Source of the DNA: a virus
Virus record (IMG/VR): IMGVR_UViG_3300024520_000594
Span: 1 to 20,558 of that record
DNA: 20,558 bases
Strand: one strand, 5' to 3'
The position numbers and the translations under genes were made by a program. Position 1 is the first letter of the stretch. Every line of letters starts with the position of its first letter. The notes below the pieces were generated by a model, which made no database searches, was not told the origin of the DNA, and saw only the letters and a list, made by a program, of their open reading frames with translations. Positions 7,441-14,897 of the stretch are shown here, piece after piece.

Positions 7441-7622
7441 TAGCCGACCGCCGTGACGAAACGGAACGGCGAACTGGCTTGGGGATCGACGGCGTTGGGC
7501 GCGTTGTAATAATTGTTAAGCAACTTCACCATCGTCTCCGCGAAGATCGGCGACACGTTTGTCGCGATCGTTTGCGAGTGCTTTGCGTCAGGGTTGTTAG
7601 CATCTTGGCAGATGATTTTCAT
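7440..7622 (-). CDS. Small hypothetical protein, 60 aa
   Basis: No function recognised. The protein is MKIICQDANNPDAKH at the start, a helical middle around residues 25-41 and a C-terminal FRFVTAVG. The ATG at 7620-7622 comes one base after the VRR-NUC stop and has AAAGGAAAA in front of it; that ribosome-binding site is itself the coding end of the nuclease gene. The stop shares a base with the SNF2 helicase start (TAATG), so the small gene bridges two DNA-processing genes and is probably real. Confidence 0.65.
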   Translation of the reverse strand: MKIICQDANNPDAKHSQTIATNVSPIFAETMVKLLNNYYNAPNAVDPQASSPFRFVTAVG

Positions 7623-7623
7623 T

Positions 7624-8043
7624 TCATTTTCCTTTCTTCGGGTTCATTAGTTCTGTGAAAATTTCTGGCCAGTCGGAGGCGATCGTTTCATGAAGGATCT
7701 CCTCCCGCGGCATATCGTTAAGATACCGCGCGAGGGATCCGGGAACGAGATAAAACGCGCCGTGGTTATCCTTTATCAAGACATAGGTCACGATGGCTTT
7801 AGTCGCGGCCTTCAGGTGCCAATTGATCTGTCCCGGACGCAAGCCGCGGGATCCTAGAAAGCGGGTTGATTCTCGCTTCGGTCGGAGCGCATACTTCAGC
7901 TCCACCCAGCACTCGCTCTCCGGCCCACTAACGTGGACGTCAGGCATCCCCTCCGCCACTAGGTTTTCAATTCGTTGGAGCCAGACCGGAGTTGGCTTAT
8001 GGCGCTTCATCGCGTCGTATAGTTTTTGTTCAGGCTTTCTCAC
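7624..8043 (-). CDS. VRR-NUC domain nuclease
   Basis: Predicted PD-(D/E)XK-type nuclease of the VRR-NUC family, which in phages usually stands alone beside an SNF2 helicase and is thought to act on branched or flap DNA. The signature is clear: a glutamate early in the first helix (MRKPEQKLYDAM), then EGMPDVHV (catalytic Asp) and ECWVELK (Glu and Lys), followed by LRPGQINWHLKAATKA as the Q-containing helix. The 139-aa length matches the stand-alone form. It uses a GTG start (8041-8043) in a GTGA overlap with the upstream membrane-protein gene. Its last codons (NPKKGK) double as the ribosome-binding leader for the next gene. Confidence 0.9.
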   Translation of the reverse strand: MRKPEQKLYDAMKRHKPTPVWLQRIENLVAEGMPDVHVSGPESECWVELKYALRPKRESTRFLGSRGLRPGQINWHLKAATKAIVTYVLIKDNHGAFYLVPGSLARYLNDMPREEILHETIASDWPEIFTELMNPKKGK

Positions 8044-8465
8044 GACTCACCCCCTTTCTGTTCTGAACAAGTCGAGTCGATGGATGAACCGTCGCTCTCC
8101 GCGTTCGCCTTACTGATTTCCTCCTTTTTCTGCATATAGCAGAGGAATGGAATAAACGGCCACGCAAGGATCATCATCGCACCCATAAGAATGCAGAAGA
8201 TGGCGACGACTGGAGCGACAAAGAATGCCCCGATACCATACCAAAAAGGCGAACAAGTCGTTTCAACTGGTTTCGTTTCACTCACCGTGCGCTCCCCGTT
8301 CTGAACCTTGGCAAACTTCACAAGCATTGCTCCCTCCGATCCGATTTCTGGATCTCCCCAACACACGTTTACATCTTCTCTAATTGCCGACTCAATGTAC
8401 TTCTCAATGTCGTGGGGAATCCAGTCGCCATATACATCGAACTCTACCTCTACCATGACCTTCAT
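8040..8465 (-). CDS. Membrane protein, 141 aa
   Basis: Unknown membrane protein. Residues 1-70 form a soluble, acidic alpha/beta-like domain (MKVMVEVEFDVYGDWIPHDI). Residues 73-111 are hydrophobic and long enough for two passes with a Pro-containing turn (WYGIGAFFVAPVVAIFCILM then MILAWPFIPFLCYM). The last 30 residues are polar. Both ends would then be cytoplasmic. The ATG at 8463-8465 overlaps the upstream stop as TGATG after a run of seven Gs; the longer reading is an extension through the upstream gene. This gene and its three upstream neighbours lack the GGATCC/CCGCGG richness of the rest of the window. Confidence 0.6.
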   Translation of the reverse strand: MKVMVEVEFDVYGDWIPHDIEKYIESAIREDVNVCWGDPEIGSEGAMLVKFAKVQNGERTVSETKPVETTCSPFWYGIGAFFVAPVVAIFCILMGAMMILAWPFIPFLCYMQKKEEISKANAESDGSSIDSTCSEQKGGES

Positions 8466-8773
8466 CACGCCCCCCCTTCCGAACCAATCGAGGCAGGAGG
8501 ACTTTCGCCCCTGCTCTCCCCGTTCGGCTGAATAGGTCCGTCGATCCTCACAGCGCAAAACGGGCAATGAGGGAAGATCATTCCGCGCTCGGTGTGATCC
8601 CCGCTCTTAAAGCCGAACACTGTCCGCGTCGGTCCCTCAATCGTGGATAAAGCCCAGCACCAAAGACCACGCTTCTTACCCTTCGGGTGTCCGTACTCGC
8701 AAGATTCACGGAGCAGGGAGCAGGGCTTAACGTGCTGACCCTCAACCGTGCATTTCAACTTTCGTTCACTCAT
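8465..8773 (-). CDS. Cys-rich small protein, 102 aa
   Basis: Unknown function. Cysteines at residues 8, 18, 25 and 39 and a C-x2-C pair in FPHCPFCAVRID (about 68-79) suggest a small metal-binding fold. The sequence has the look of small Cys-rich proteins often seen in phage early regions. The last 25 residues are Gly/Ser/Pro-rich and probably disordered. The start ATGAGTGAACG overlaps the end of the upstream gene by 8 nt and has AAAGGAGAAG in front. Its stop is coupled to the membrane protein through TGATG. Confidence 0.6.
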   Translation of the reverse strand: MSERKLKCTVEGQHVKPCSLLRESCEYGHPKGKKRGLWCWALSTIEGPTRTVFGFKSGDHTERGMIFPHCPFCAVRIDGPIQPNGESRGESPPASIGSEGGA

Positions 8774-9017
8774 ACTCTTCTCCTTTCAACAAATCGGTTG
8801 AGCGATCTTCGTCGCTCACCTCCGCGTTCTCCAAAATAAGTGCCTTCAATTCCTCCAGCTTGTCGAGGTTGTCGGCGTGTCTATCCTTGACGAGATCCCA
8901 CTCACGACAACCGTTAAGTTCCGCATCTGCCGTCAACTCCTCCTCAATCCACACTATTTCTTGGCGCAGTTCGTCCAAAGAACAAGCCGCTTCAAGAGAT
9001 TCGCTTTGCTCACTCAT
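8766..9017 (-). CDS. Small acidic coiled-coil protein, 83 aa
   Basis: Unknown. Residues 10-65 are Glu/Asp/Leu-rich with heptad-like spacing (SLDELRQEIVWIEEELTADA; RHADNLDKLEELKALILENA), so a helical hairpin or coiled coil is likely; the protein is strongly acidic. The ATG at 9015-9017, with GGAGAAGATC in front, is preferred to a longer GTG-initiated reading because a separate Cys-containing gene occupies that upstream stretch in another frame. An acidic helical protein of this size could be a DNA mimic or adaptor, but nothing specific supports that. Confidence 0.6.
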   Translation of the reverse strand: MSEQSESLEAACSLDELRQEIVWIEEELTADAELNGCREWDLVKDRHADNLDKLEELKALILENAEVSDEDRSTDLLKGEEYE

Positions 9018-9159
9018 GATCTTCTCCGTTCTTACAATCAGGGCAAACGCAATCAAAGCGGGTGCCCGAAAATGCCTTGCGGCAATATATGCAATTCCTT
9101 CGGTACGCCTCTCGTTGGCGTCCAATAAACTTTTCAAAATCTCTCTGTTCCTCACTCAT
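9010..9159 (-). CDS. Zinc-ribbon microprotein, 49 aa
   Basis: A 49-codon ORF missed by a longer length cutoff. The protein starts MSEEQRDFEKF and holds a metal-binding pattern: C-x2-C at residues 23-26 (NCIYCRKAF), then C-x-C-x2-C at 37-42 (FDCVCPDC). Four of these Cys could bind zinc, as in small zinc ribbons or HNH-like treble clefs. Its ATG overlaps the DnaE stop (GAATGAGTGA) and its TGA lies inside the start of the next gene, so it fills the space exactly. The competing longer ORF in this stretch has no such support. Confidence 0.6.
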   Translation of the reverse strand: MSEEQRDFEKFIGRQREAYRRNCIYCRKAFSGTRFDCVCPDCKNGEDHE

Positions 9160-11945
9160 TCGAACATCCCCGGATTGGTTAGGCATTTAACTTTCTGAAC
9201 GAGCAACATCGAGAAGTCGGCGAGCCACCGGCCGCGAACGAGGAACCAATCTTGCCCCGGCACCGCTTTGTCCGCCATCGGTTCGCCGATCGCTCGCCAT
9301 AGGCGCGGGTTGGTTCGGATCCGCGCGGGCTTGCTTATGGAATCATCGACCACAAAGCTGTCTAGGAATAACGTCTGCCCCTTCATCCGATCGCCTCCGC
9401 GCTTCGCAACTAACATCGCCTCATTCTTGTCGCGGCGATCGTTCTTCACGAGCATACAAATCATCACAGCCTCCTCACCTTCGACCAGCTCCCCAAACTC
9501 CTTCACCCCTCCCCGGATATTGTAGGTGTCCGGGTTGGAATAATAATCCTGCCAGAGCGTATGGGCCGGGGAAAGGTCGTGGTGCTTGACCTTCCTCGCG
9601 AGGAGCGCGGTGACTTCCTTTTCCGTTAGGCCGGTGGACTCGCGCTTGAGGATATATTGTTCCGACTTTACCGGCCCAATGCCGTGGAGATTAGTGAAGC
9701 CACCGATGACCTTCCCGGCCGCGGCCGTCCACGTCGCTTGCGAATGTACCGGATCAAACGGAACGTACTCAACGCCCTCATCGCGTAACTCCCGGAGGAT
9801 CTCCACCGCTTGCTCGTCATCCTTCGCGGTTCGTAGGCAAGCCGCGGCATATTCCAGCGGGTGGTATCGCTTCATGTACGCGCACCAGTAGCTGATGATC
9901 GCATAGCTAACCGTGTGGCTCTTATTCATCCCCCACGATCCGAATGAACAAATCTCCTCCCACGCGATCGCCGCCTCATCCGCGGTCATCCCAGACTCCT
10001 CTGCGCCCTTCGCAAACTTCGCGCCGTAGCTATCGAAAAACTCTTGGCCGATCGACTTGGACATGATGCGCCGGATCGCGGCTGTATCGGCCCAGCTGAA
10101 CCGGCCGATCTCCCGGCAGATCCTCATCACCTGCTCTTGGTAAAGAACAACGCCGTGCGTCTCGCCTAGGTACTCGGCCATGGACTCGTGGCGGTAGGTG
10201 ATCGGCTCCTCGCCGCGGTCGCGGTTTAGGTACGCCGTGGCCGCGCCGCCTCCCAGCGGTCCCGGTCGAGCGAGAGCGGTGATGTGGTCGATCTGTTTGA
10301 AACTTCGGATCGGAATTTGAACCGCTACTCGCCGTTGGGCCGCGCCTTCGAATTGGAACAGGCCGGAGAATTTGTGCTCATTAAATATCGCCAGCACCTC
10401 CGGGTCATCCAGCTTCATATCGTAAAGCTCTTGCGGCGTTATACAGCCGGTGTCCTCGATGACGCCTAGCGTTCGGAGGCCCAGCGCGTCGATCTTCAGA
10501 AGGTTCAAATATTCCGCCTCCTTCTTATCGATGTGGGCTATCCCGTCGCGCACCGTACAGTACTCGATCACCGGAACATTCGCGACGATGATACCCGCGG
10601 CGTGCTGGCCGGTATGGCTCGCGTGTTCCTCTAACTCGCCGATGAGCGATGCCTCTGGATAGCTCTTTATGAAGTCGCGTCCCGGTTGCGTTCCCTCCAT
10701 CGTATCCTCCATGGCGTGGCCATAGCGTGCGTCGCCGGAGCTGTGTTCAACTAGGACGTTAAGAACGCTGAAGGTGGCGCCGGCTGAAATCCCTAACTTC
10801 TTCCCGACGTGCGCCATGACCGATCGCGGCTTGAGCCGGTTCACGGATCCGATCCGGGCAACATTCTCGCGACCGTACTTCACCGCGAGATAGTCGAGAA
10901 CCAGATGGCGTTTCTTATCGTTAAAGTCAACGTCAATATCCGGGAGGTCATCGCGGTTGACGTCAATGAATCGTTCGAACAGCAGGCCGTGAACGAGCGG
11001 GTCCACTTCGGTAATTTCCATCAGGTAGCAAACGAGCGAACCGGCCGCGGATCCTCGTGCCGGTCCAACCAGCATCCGTTCCTTAGCCCACAGGATCATA
11101 TCGGCGACCACGAGGAAGTATGAAACATAATCCTTCTCAGCGATCAGTACCATCTCACGCCGGAGTCGCGCTTCATATTCTTCAGTCCACTCCTCGATGT
11201 GCCCGCGCTCTAGTCGGTACGCCTTCCCCGCGGCGATCGCGCCTTCAAAATCCCCGTCCACTTTAATGATCGGAGCCTGCTTCATAACCAACGCCGGGAT
11301 CCGTTCCCCGACTTCGATGGTGTTCGCGATCGCCGCGGCCAACTCCTTCTCCGTCAGCAGGCCGGTATCCCGGAACCGTTCAACCAGTTCCTCTCCGCTC
11401 ATTATGTACTGGGGTGTCATGCGCTTCGAATCGTTCCACGCTAGGAAGCGGCCGCGATCCTCCGGCGCGGGGTAATCGTTCAACCCCGTTAGCACCATCG
11501 GCTTGCCCGTCTCCCGGTGAAGGTCGATGGCGTTGCGGAGTTGGAGGCGGGAGGAAGGGTTGATGTCGATGTAATCGAACGCGGCCGGATCCCGGAGCGC
11601 CGCGCCCGCGAACCGGATCACCCCGGTCAGCTTCATCGCTTCTTCTTCGGATCGCGGAGGGGTGGAGGAGATCCGATAGAAGGCCGCGAGGTCAAGCGCG
11701 AGGATCCAGAATGTAGGTTTCCGGCCGTCGATCATCTCAATCGGAAACTCAGCGCCGTACATCGCTTTCACCGGACTATCCTTCAACGCTTTCTCCCACG
11801 CTACGTGGCCCCACGTTCCTAGGGTATCTACTAGCCCAGCCGCGGGGCAGGTCAGCCCTTCTAGGCGGCTTAGGATTCGCGGAATAGGTCCGTATGCGGA
11901 TCGGAAGCTGTACTCGCTCCTCGTTCGGAGGTTCGGGAGGTTCAT
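9156..11945 (-). CDS. DNA polymerase III alpha subunit-like, DnaE type
   Basis: Replicative C-family DNA polymerase encoded by the phage, 929 aa against about 1160 for E. coli DnaE. Catalytic and structural motifs: GPARGSAAGS (294-303), PDIDVDF (335-341, with D338 and D340 as the metal-binding pair), LLKIDALGL with the third Asp at D486, ARPGPLGGG (559-567), LYQEQVM (601-607) and FGSWGMNKSHTVSYAIISYW (about 668-687). A probable OB-fold lies near the C-terminus, and the tau-binding tail appears to be missing. The N-terminal PHP domain is recognisable (RTRSEYSF, then LVDTLGTWGHV) but the usual HxHS and TDHG metal ligands are absent, so PHP nuclease activity is unlikely. The exonuclease gene directly upstream overlaps by 4 nt and probably supplies proofreading. 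Confidence 0.95.
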   Translation of the reverse strand: MNLPNLRTRSEYSFRSAYGPIPRILSRLEGLTCPAAGLVDTLGTWGHVAWEKALKDSPVKAMYGAEFPIEMIDGRKPTFWILALDLAAFYRISSTPPRSEEEAMKLTGVIRFAGAALRDPAAFDYIDINPSSRLQLRNAIDLHRETGKPMVLTGLNDYPAPEDRGRFLAWNDSKRMTPQYIMSGEELVERFRDTGLLTEKELAAAIANTIEVGERIPALVMKQAPIIKVDGDFEGAIAAGKAYRLERGHIEEWTEEYEARLRREMVLIAEKDYVSYFLVVADMILWAKERMLVGPARGSAAGSLVCYLMEITEVDPLVHGLLFERFIDVNRDDLPDIDVDFNDKKRHLVLDYLAVKYGRENVARIGSVNRLKPRSVMAHVGKKLGISAGATFSVLNVLVEHSSGDARYGHAMEDTMEGTQPGRDFIKSYPEASLIGELEEHASHTGQHAAGIIVANVPVIEYCTVRDGIAHIDKKEAEYLNLLKIDALGLRTLGVIEDTGCITPQELYDMKLDDPEVLAIFNEHKFSGLFQFEGAAQRRVAVQIPIRSFKQIDHITALARPGPLGGGAATAYLNRDRGEEPITYRHESMAEYLGETHGVVLYQEQVMRICREIGRFSWADTAAIRRIMSKSIGQEFFDSYGAKFAKGAEESGMTADEAAIAWEEICSFGSWGMNKSHTVSYAIISYWCAYMKRYHPLEYAAACLRTAKDDEQAVEILRELRDEGVEYVPFDPVHSQATWTAAAGKVIGGFTNLHGIGPVKSEQYILKRESTGLTEKEVTALLARKVKHHDLSPAHTLWQDYYSNPDTYNIRGGVKEFGELVEGEEAVMICMLVKNDRRDKNEAMLVAKRGGDRMKGQTLFLDSFVVDDSISKPARIRTNPRLWRAIGEPMADKAVPGQDWFLVRGRWLADFSMLLVQKVKCLTNPGMFE

Positions 11946-12505
11946 ACCAGCACCCCGCTCGCCTTACAAATTTCCAAAAGCGCCTTCGCGTCATCCATCG
12001 CGCGGTGGGTCTGGTCAAGCGGCACCCCGGTATAGTATTCATACAGATCTTTCTCCCGGATCCGATAGCCAAACATCTGTAGGTGCTCCTCGACCGTACA
12101 AGTCAAGCGATCCGGCCAAGGCCATCCCTCGATCCCGCACCGTTCATTCTCCAACTCGACCATCGAGTGATCGAACGGGAGGTTGTGGGCGATGACTTGA
12201 TCCGCTTTCTCGTAATAGGGGCGGATGGTCGCGGCCGCTTCGCCCCACGTCGGCTCCTCCGCGAGATCCTCAACGACAATCCCGGAGATCTTTAGCACGC
12301 CCGCGGCATCCAATAGTTTTCCGATCTTCTCGCCGTCCGGGATAACGTACTCAGGGTTCACTAGCATTCCGAATTCCTCAAGGATCTCGCCGCGGGAGTT
12401 CACGAGGATCCCGCCCCACTCCACGATGCGCGGTTGTACCTCCGGCCGCGCGGTCGGGTGAAGGGGGATGCCGGTCGTTTCATTATCGAATATCAGGCTG
12501 ATCAT
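11942..12505 (-). CDS. DnaQ-like DEDDh 3'-5' exonuclease (proofreading)
   Basis: Predicted 3'-5' exonuclease of the DnaQ/epsilon type, a likely proofreading partner for the polymerase encoded next. Exo I is IFDNETTG (D7 and E9), Exo II is AHNLPFD (D112) and Exo III is HRAMDDA (H167 and D172, the HxAxxD form). All four catalytic acids and the histidine are present. The 187-aa length is close to the catalytic core of epsilon; the extra C-terminal alpha-binding segment of E. coli epsilon is missing. The ATG overlaps the glycosyltransferase stop and its own stop overlaps the polymerase start, both as 4-nt ATGA overlaps. Confidence 0.92.
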   Translation of the reverse strand: MISLIFDNETTGIPLHPTARPEVQPRIVEWGGILVNSRGEILEEFGMLVNPEYVIPDGEKIGKLLDAAGVLKISGIVVEDLAEEPTWGEAAATIRPYYEKADQVIAHNLPFDHSMVELENERCGIEGWPWPDRLTCTVEEHLQMFGYRIREKDLYEYYTGVPLDQTHRAMDDAKALLEICKASGVLV

Positions 12506-13338
12506 TCGAACACATCCATGGATCCGCCAGCGGCGATATACCGGCGCTCAATCTCTTTGTTCCACTGGCGACCGATCTTCATGAAACCGTTTTTGTAGGT
12601 GAATTTGAAGGGGCGCAAAAACTCCTTTTCAAACCAAGGCAGAAAGCTCTCCTCAAGCAAGTGGTCGTGAAGCAAATTGTCCGACTCCGCGGCATTATAC
12701 GTCGCGGTGGTTTGCTTATCGCGGTGTTGGGTGAAGTGGTTGAAACTCTTGGCGAAATAATAACCGGCGCACAACGCGTTGATGGTGACGATACAATCGG
12801 CGAATGGCCCGACCTGACGGCACTGCTCCTCAGTATAGATCCGGCCGTCATTAATGTTGCGGAATAATATGCCGCGCGCGGTGGATGAAAAATAACTCTT
12901 CACCGGTACGATGCGCTCACCGAAAGGCGAGCCGCCAAGGTGGCCGGTGAACTGGATGGAGCCGCACCGGGGTTGGGCGTCCATATAATCCACAGCTTGT
13001 AGAATCCTCCGGCCGGAATCCTTTCTGAATTCCAGGTTATCATCCACCATCAAGTAGTGTTCCGAATCGCGCGCGGCGATAGCTCCAATTTGGTTCAGCA
13101 AGTTGAATCTGACAGGGCGCTCCGGCGCTCGTTTCGTAAACTGATAAGAGGCAAAGCCGCGGCCGTCGATTGCGCCGGCAAATTCCGGTTCGGTCATCCG
13201 TTGGGATATCAAGCTGATCCCAACGGGGTGCTTTTCCAAGAGGGGTTTTAGCGCCTCTGTGCTGGAGGGTTTCAAAAGAAAATCTTGAATGTATTCCACA
13301 GGCTTGTTCGTTGGTACTAGCAAGGTGACTTTCATCAT
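12502..13338 (-). CDS. GT-A-like glycosyltransferase
   Basis: Probable nucleotide-sugar glycosyltransferase. The N-terminus KVTLLVPTNKP looks like the first strand of a GT-A Rossmann core. A helix FNLLNQIGAIAARDSEHYLM leads into VDDNLEF with D99-D100-N101, a DxD-type metal/nucleotide-sugar motif. A later HFTQHRDK (about 201-208) could give the C-terminal metal histidine common in GT-A enzymes. The 278-aa length fits. It has AGGAGGT before the ATG at 13336-13338 and 4-nt overlaps with both the HAD/Nmad1-like gene and the exonuclease. The acceptor is unknown. Its place between nucleotide-metabolism and polymerase genes favours a DNA base over a surface glycan, but this is inference. Confidence 0.6.
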   Translation of the reverse strand: MMKVTLLVPTNKPVEYIQDFLLKPSSTEALKPLLEKHPVGISLISQRMTEPEFAGAIDGRGFASYQFTKRAPERPVRFNLLNQIGAIAARDSEHYLMVDDNLEFRKDSGRRILQAVDYMDAQPRCGSIQFTGHLGGSPFGERIVPVKSYFSSTARGILFRNINDGRIYTEEQCRQVGPFADCIVTINALCAGYYFAKSFNHFTQHRDKQTTATYNAAESDNLLHDHLLEESFLPWFEKEFLRPFKFTYKNGFMKIGRQWNKEIERRYIAAGGSMDVFE

Positions 13339-14117
13339 CGCGCTACCTCCTCTTTTGTTATTTCGCTTTCGATCATCGCGGCGTACACCGCGAGGTCGTG
13401 AATAGAATCGGCGTGCGTTAGATCGCTCGCTACAAAGCGGGTGAGCTTCCCCACGACCATCTCCAGCAGGCCGAAGCGAGGAGCGTGGTACAACTCCGCG
13501 GGTACGCCGTCCGGGAATAGCGCGGCCATGATCGCGGACACCGTTTTGTAGTTGTCTTTATAGACCGCGTTGCGCTCCTCAAAAGTCGACGCCATTGACC
13601 GGAGGATCCCCGGAACGCCGGTGTGTTCTTTCGGCTCCTCCGGGTACGCCTTGAGGAGTTGGGTGGGGATATTTAGCGCGGCGTATGCGTCCAGTATATC
13701 TTGGCGATTGTCGTGGGCCATAACGATCGCTTGGCGAGCCATTAACGTCATCGCCATGTCTGTCATCGCCTTGGCGAGCAACCCCGCCTTCAATCCCGGC
13801 GACGGCCGCGCGTCTCCTCCCGGTCGCATGGTGAGAAGGAAGTCCGCCGCGGCTAGGCCGAAACGCTTCGCCAGCCACTGCCGCGTTTCGGCCACGAACA
13901 TCACCGGCCGCGAGGTAATGATCCAGATGCGGTGGCCTGAGTTTATGTAGCCTTGAACCTCATCGACGTTCCGCGGCTCATCCAACGGCGCGGCGTTATG
14001 GTACGGGAGCCAGTCGCCTTTCGGATCCTCCGGCCGGAGGTGGAGGCGGTGGCGATCGTCGCTGATACAACCGTCGAGATCGAACACCACGAGCTTGCGC
14101 GGGATAGCTATGCTCAT
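13335..14117 (-). CDS. HAD phosphatase fused to Nmad1/DUF1599-like domain
   Basis: Two-domain protein. Residues 8-160 are a HAD-superfamily phosphatase resembling the 3'-phosphatase half of phage polynucleotide kinase: motif I VVFDLDGCISD (D13, D15), motif II WIITSRP (T68), a Lys near 110 (GLKAGLL) and motif IV VMAHDNRQDI (D136, D140). Residues about 175-255 have STFEERNAVYKDNYKTVSAI, then MVVGKLTRFVAS and ADSIHDLAVYAAMIES. This is the pattern I recall for DUF1599, also called nucleotide-modification-associated domain 1. A nucleotide or modified-nucleotide phosphatase role is inferred. Coupled to thyX upstream by an ATGA overlap and to the glycosyltransferase downstream. Confidence 0.75.
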   Translation of the reverse strand: MSIAIPRKLVVFDLDGCISDDRHRLHLRPEDPKGDWLPYHNAAPLDEPRNVDEVQGYINSGHRIWIITSRPVMFVAETRQWLAKRFGLAAADFLLTMRPGGDARPSPGLKAGLLAKAMTDMAMTLMARQAIVMAHDNRQDILDAYAALNIPTQLLKAYPEEPKEHTGVPGILRSMASTFEERNAVYKDNYKTVSAIMAALFPDGVPAELYHAPRFGLLEMVVGKLTRFVASDLTHADSIHDLAVYAAMIESEITKEEVAR

Positions 14118-14863
14118 ACGGTCGCTCGCATCTGGTCGATGAGTTTGATCACCGCGGTTCGCGCTTCGGAGTCGGGCATGATCCCCATCACCTTTCCCTC
14201 CAACTCCGCGGCCGCGGCATCGAACGTGCGATCAAAGAAAAGCGTTGCCCAAGGGTGGACTCGCTTCACCTCCTCTAACATTAGGTTGAGCACCGTTCGG
14301 TACTCGCCTTGGGTCCGGGATGACGCGCGCTTTCTCGCGACGTCCGCCAGCGTTCGGAGATCGAATTTGGCGACGATGTTTGTATGGATGTTCGTCGGGA
14401 GAACGCCGCGCGCATCTTCGATCTTCGCGCCCATAGCGATGAGGTCGCGATAGGCGTGCGTGATGTCGGTCATACACTCATCGTATCGCTCTTGGCAACC
14501 GTCGTTATCGGCAACCGTGGGGCCGGTTCCGTAGGTCCAGCCGTCGACGTTAAGAACACGCATTGTTTGCTGGGCGTAGGATCCCGTCCGGGTACGAACG
14601 AACTGGTGGGTGAATCCGCGGGTGACGTTATTTATCATGAACGTGTAATCGACAAACTCCCAGCTGGAGGGAATCGTATTGGCCATGTATTCTAACTGCT
14701 CCCGGATCGCGTGCGCAGACCACCCTTCGATGTCCGATAGTAGATCAGGATTCATTTCCAATCGCGTCTGCTTAGTGAACACTAATAGGTTCGCCGCGGC
14801 GCGTGCGGGATCCGGCGAACCGGCACCGGTGTAGTTGACTAGTTGTACTTCTGGTTTCTTCAT
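14114..14863 (-). CDS. thyX: Flavin-dependent thymidylate synthase ThyX
   Basis: Converts dUMP to dTMP using methylene-tetrahydrofolate, FAD and NADPH. The diagnostic region is HQFVRTRTGSYAQQTMR (86-102), which corresponds to the RHRx7S signature but with Thr91 for His and Thr100 for the usual Ser. EDARGVLPTNIHTN (147-160), FDLRTLADVARKRASSRTQ (165-183) and GEYR (184-187) match the C-terminal nucleotide-binding part. The 249-aa length is usual for ThyX. GAAGGAGAAAG precedes the ATG at 14861-14863. It is separated from the upstream microprotein by a short leader with a tandem GAACT-type repeat. The next gene overlaps by 4 nt. The substituted signature residues leave some doubt about whether it makes dTMP or a related base. 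Confidence 0.9.
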   Translation of the reverse strand: MKKPEVQLVNYTGAGSPDPARAAANLLVFTKQTRLEMNPDLLSDIEGWSAHAIREQLEYMANTIPSSWEFVDYTFMINNVTRGFTHQFVRTRTGSYAQQTMRVLNVDGWTYGTGPTVADNDGCQERYDECMTDITHAYRDLIAMGAKIEDARGVLPTNIHTNIVAKFDLRTLADVARKRASSRTQGEYRTVLNLMLEEVKRVHPWATLFFDRTFDAAAAELEGKVMGIMPDSEARTAVIKLIDQMRATV

Positions 14864-14897
14864 CTTTCTCCTTCTTTCGTTTCTGTTCAGTTCAGTT

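Noticed and set aside
9018-9155. Longer GTG-initiated version of the acidic 83-aa protein
   Set aside because: The stretch is better explained by the 49-aa Cys-containing ORF in another frame, which has exact stop/start coupling on both sides.
11776-12072. 98-codon minus-strand ORF across the DnaQ/DnaE junction
   Set aside because: Both overlapped genes carry complete catalytic motifs in their own frames; this frame is Arg/Pro-rich with no domain.
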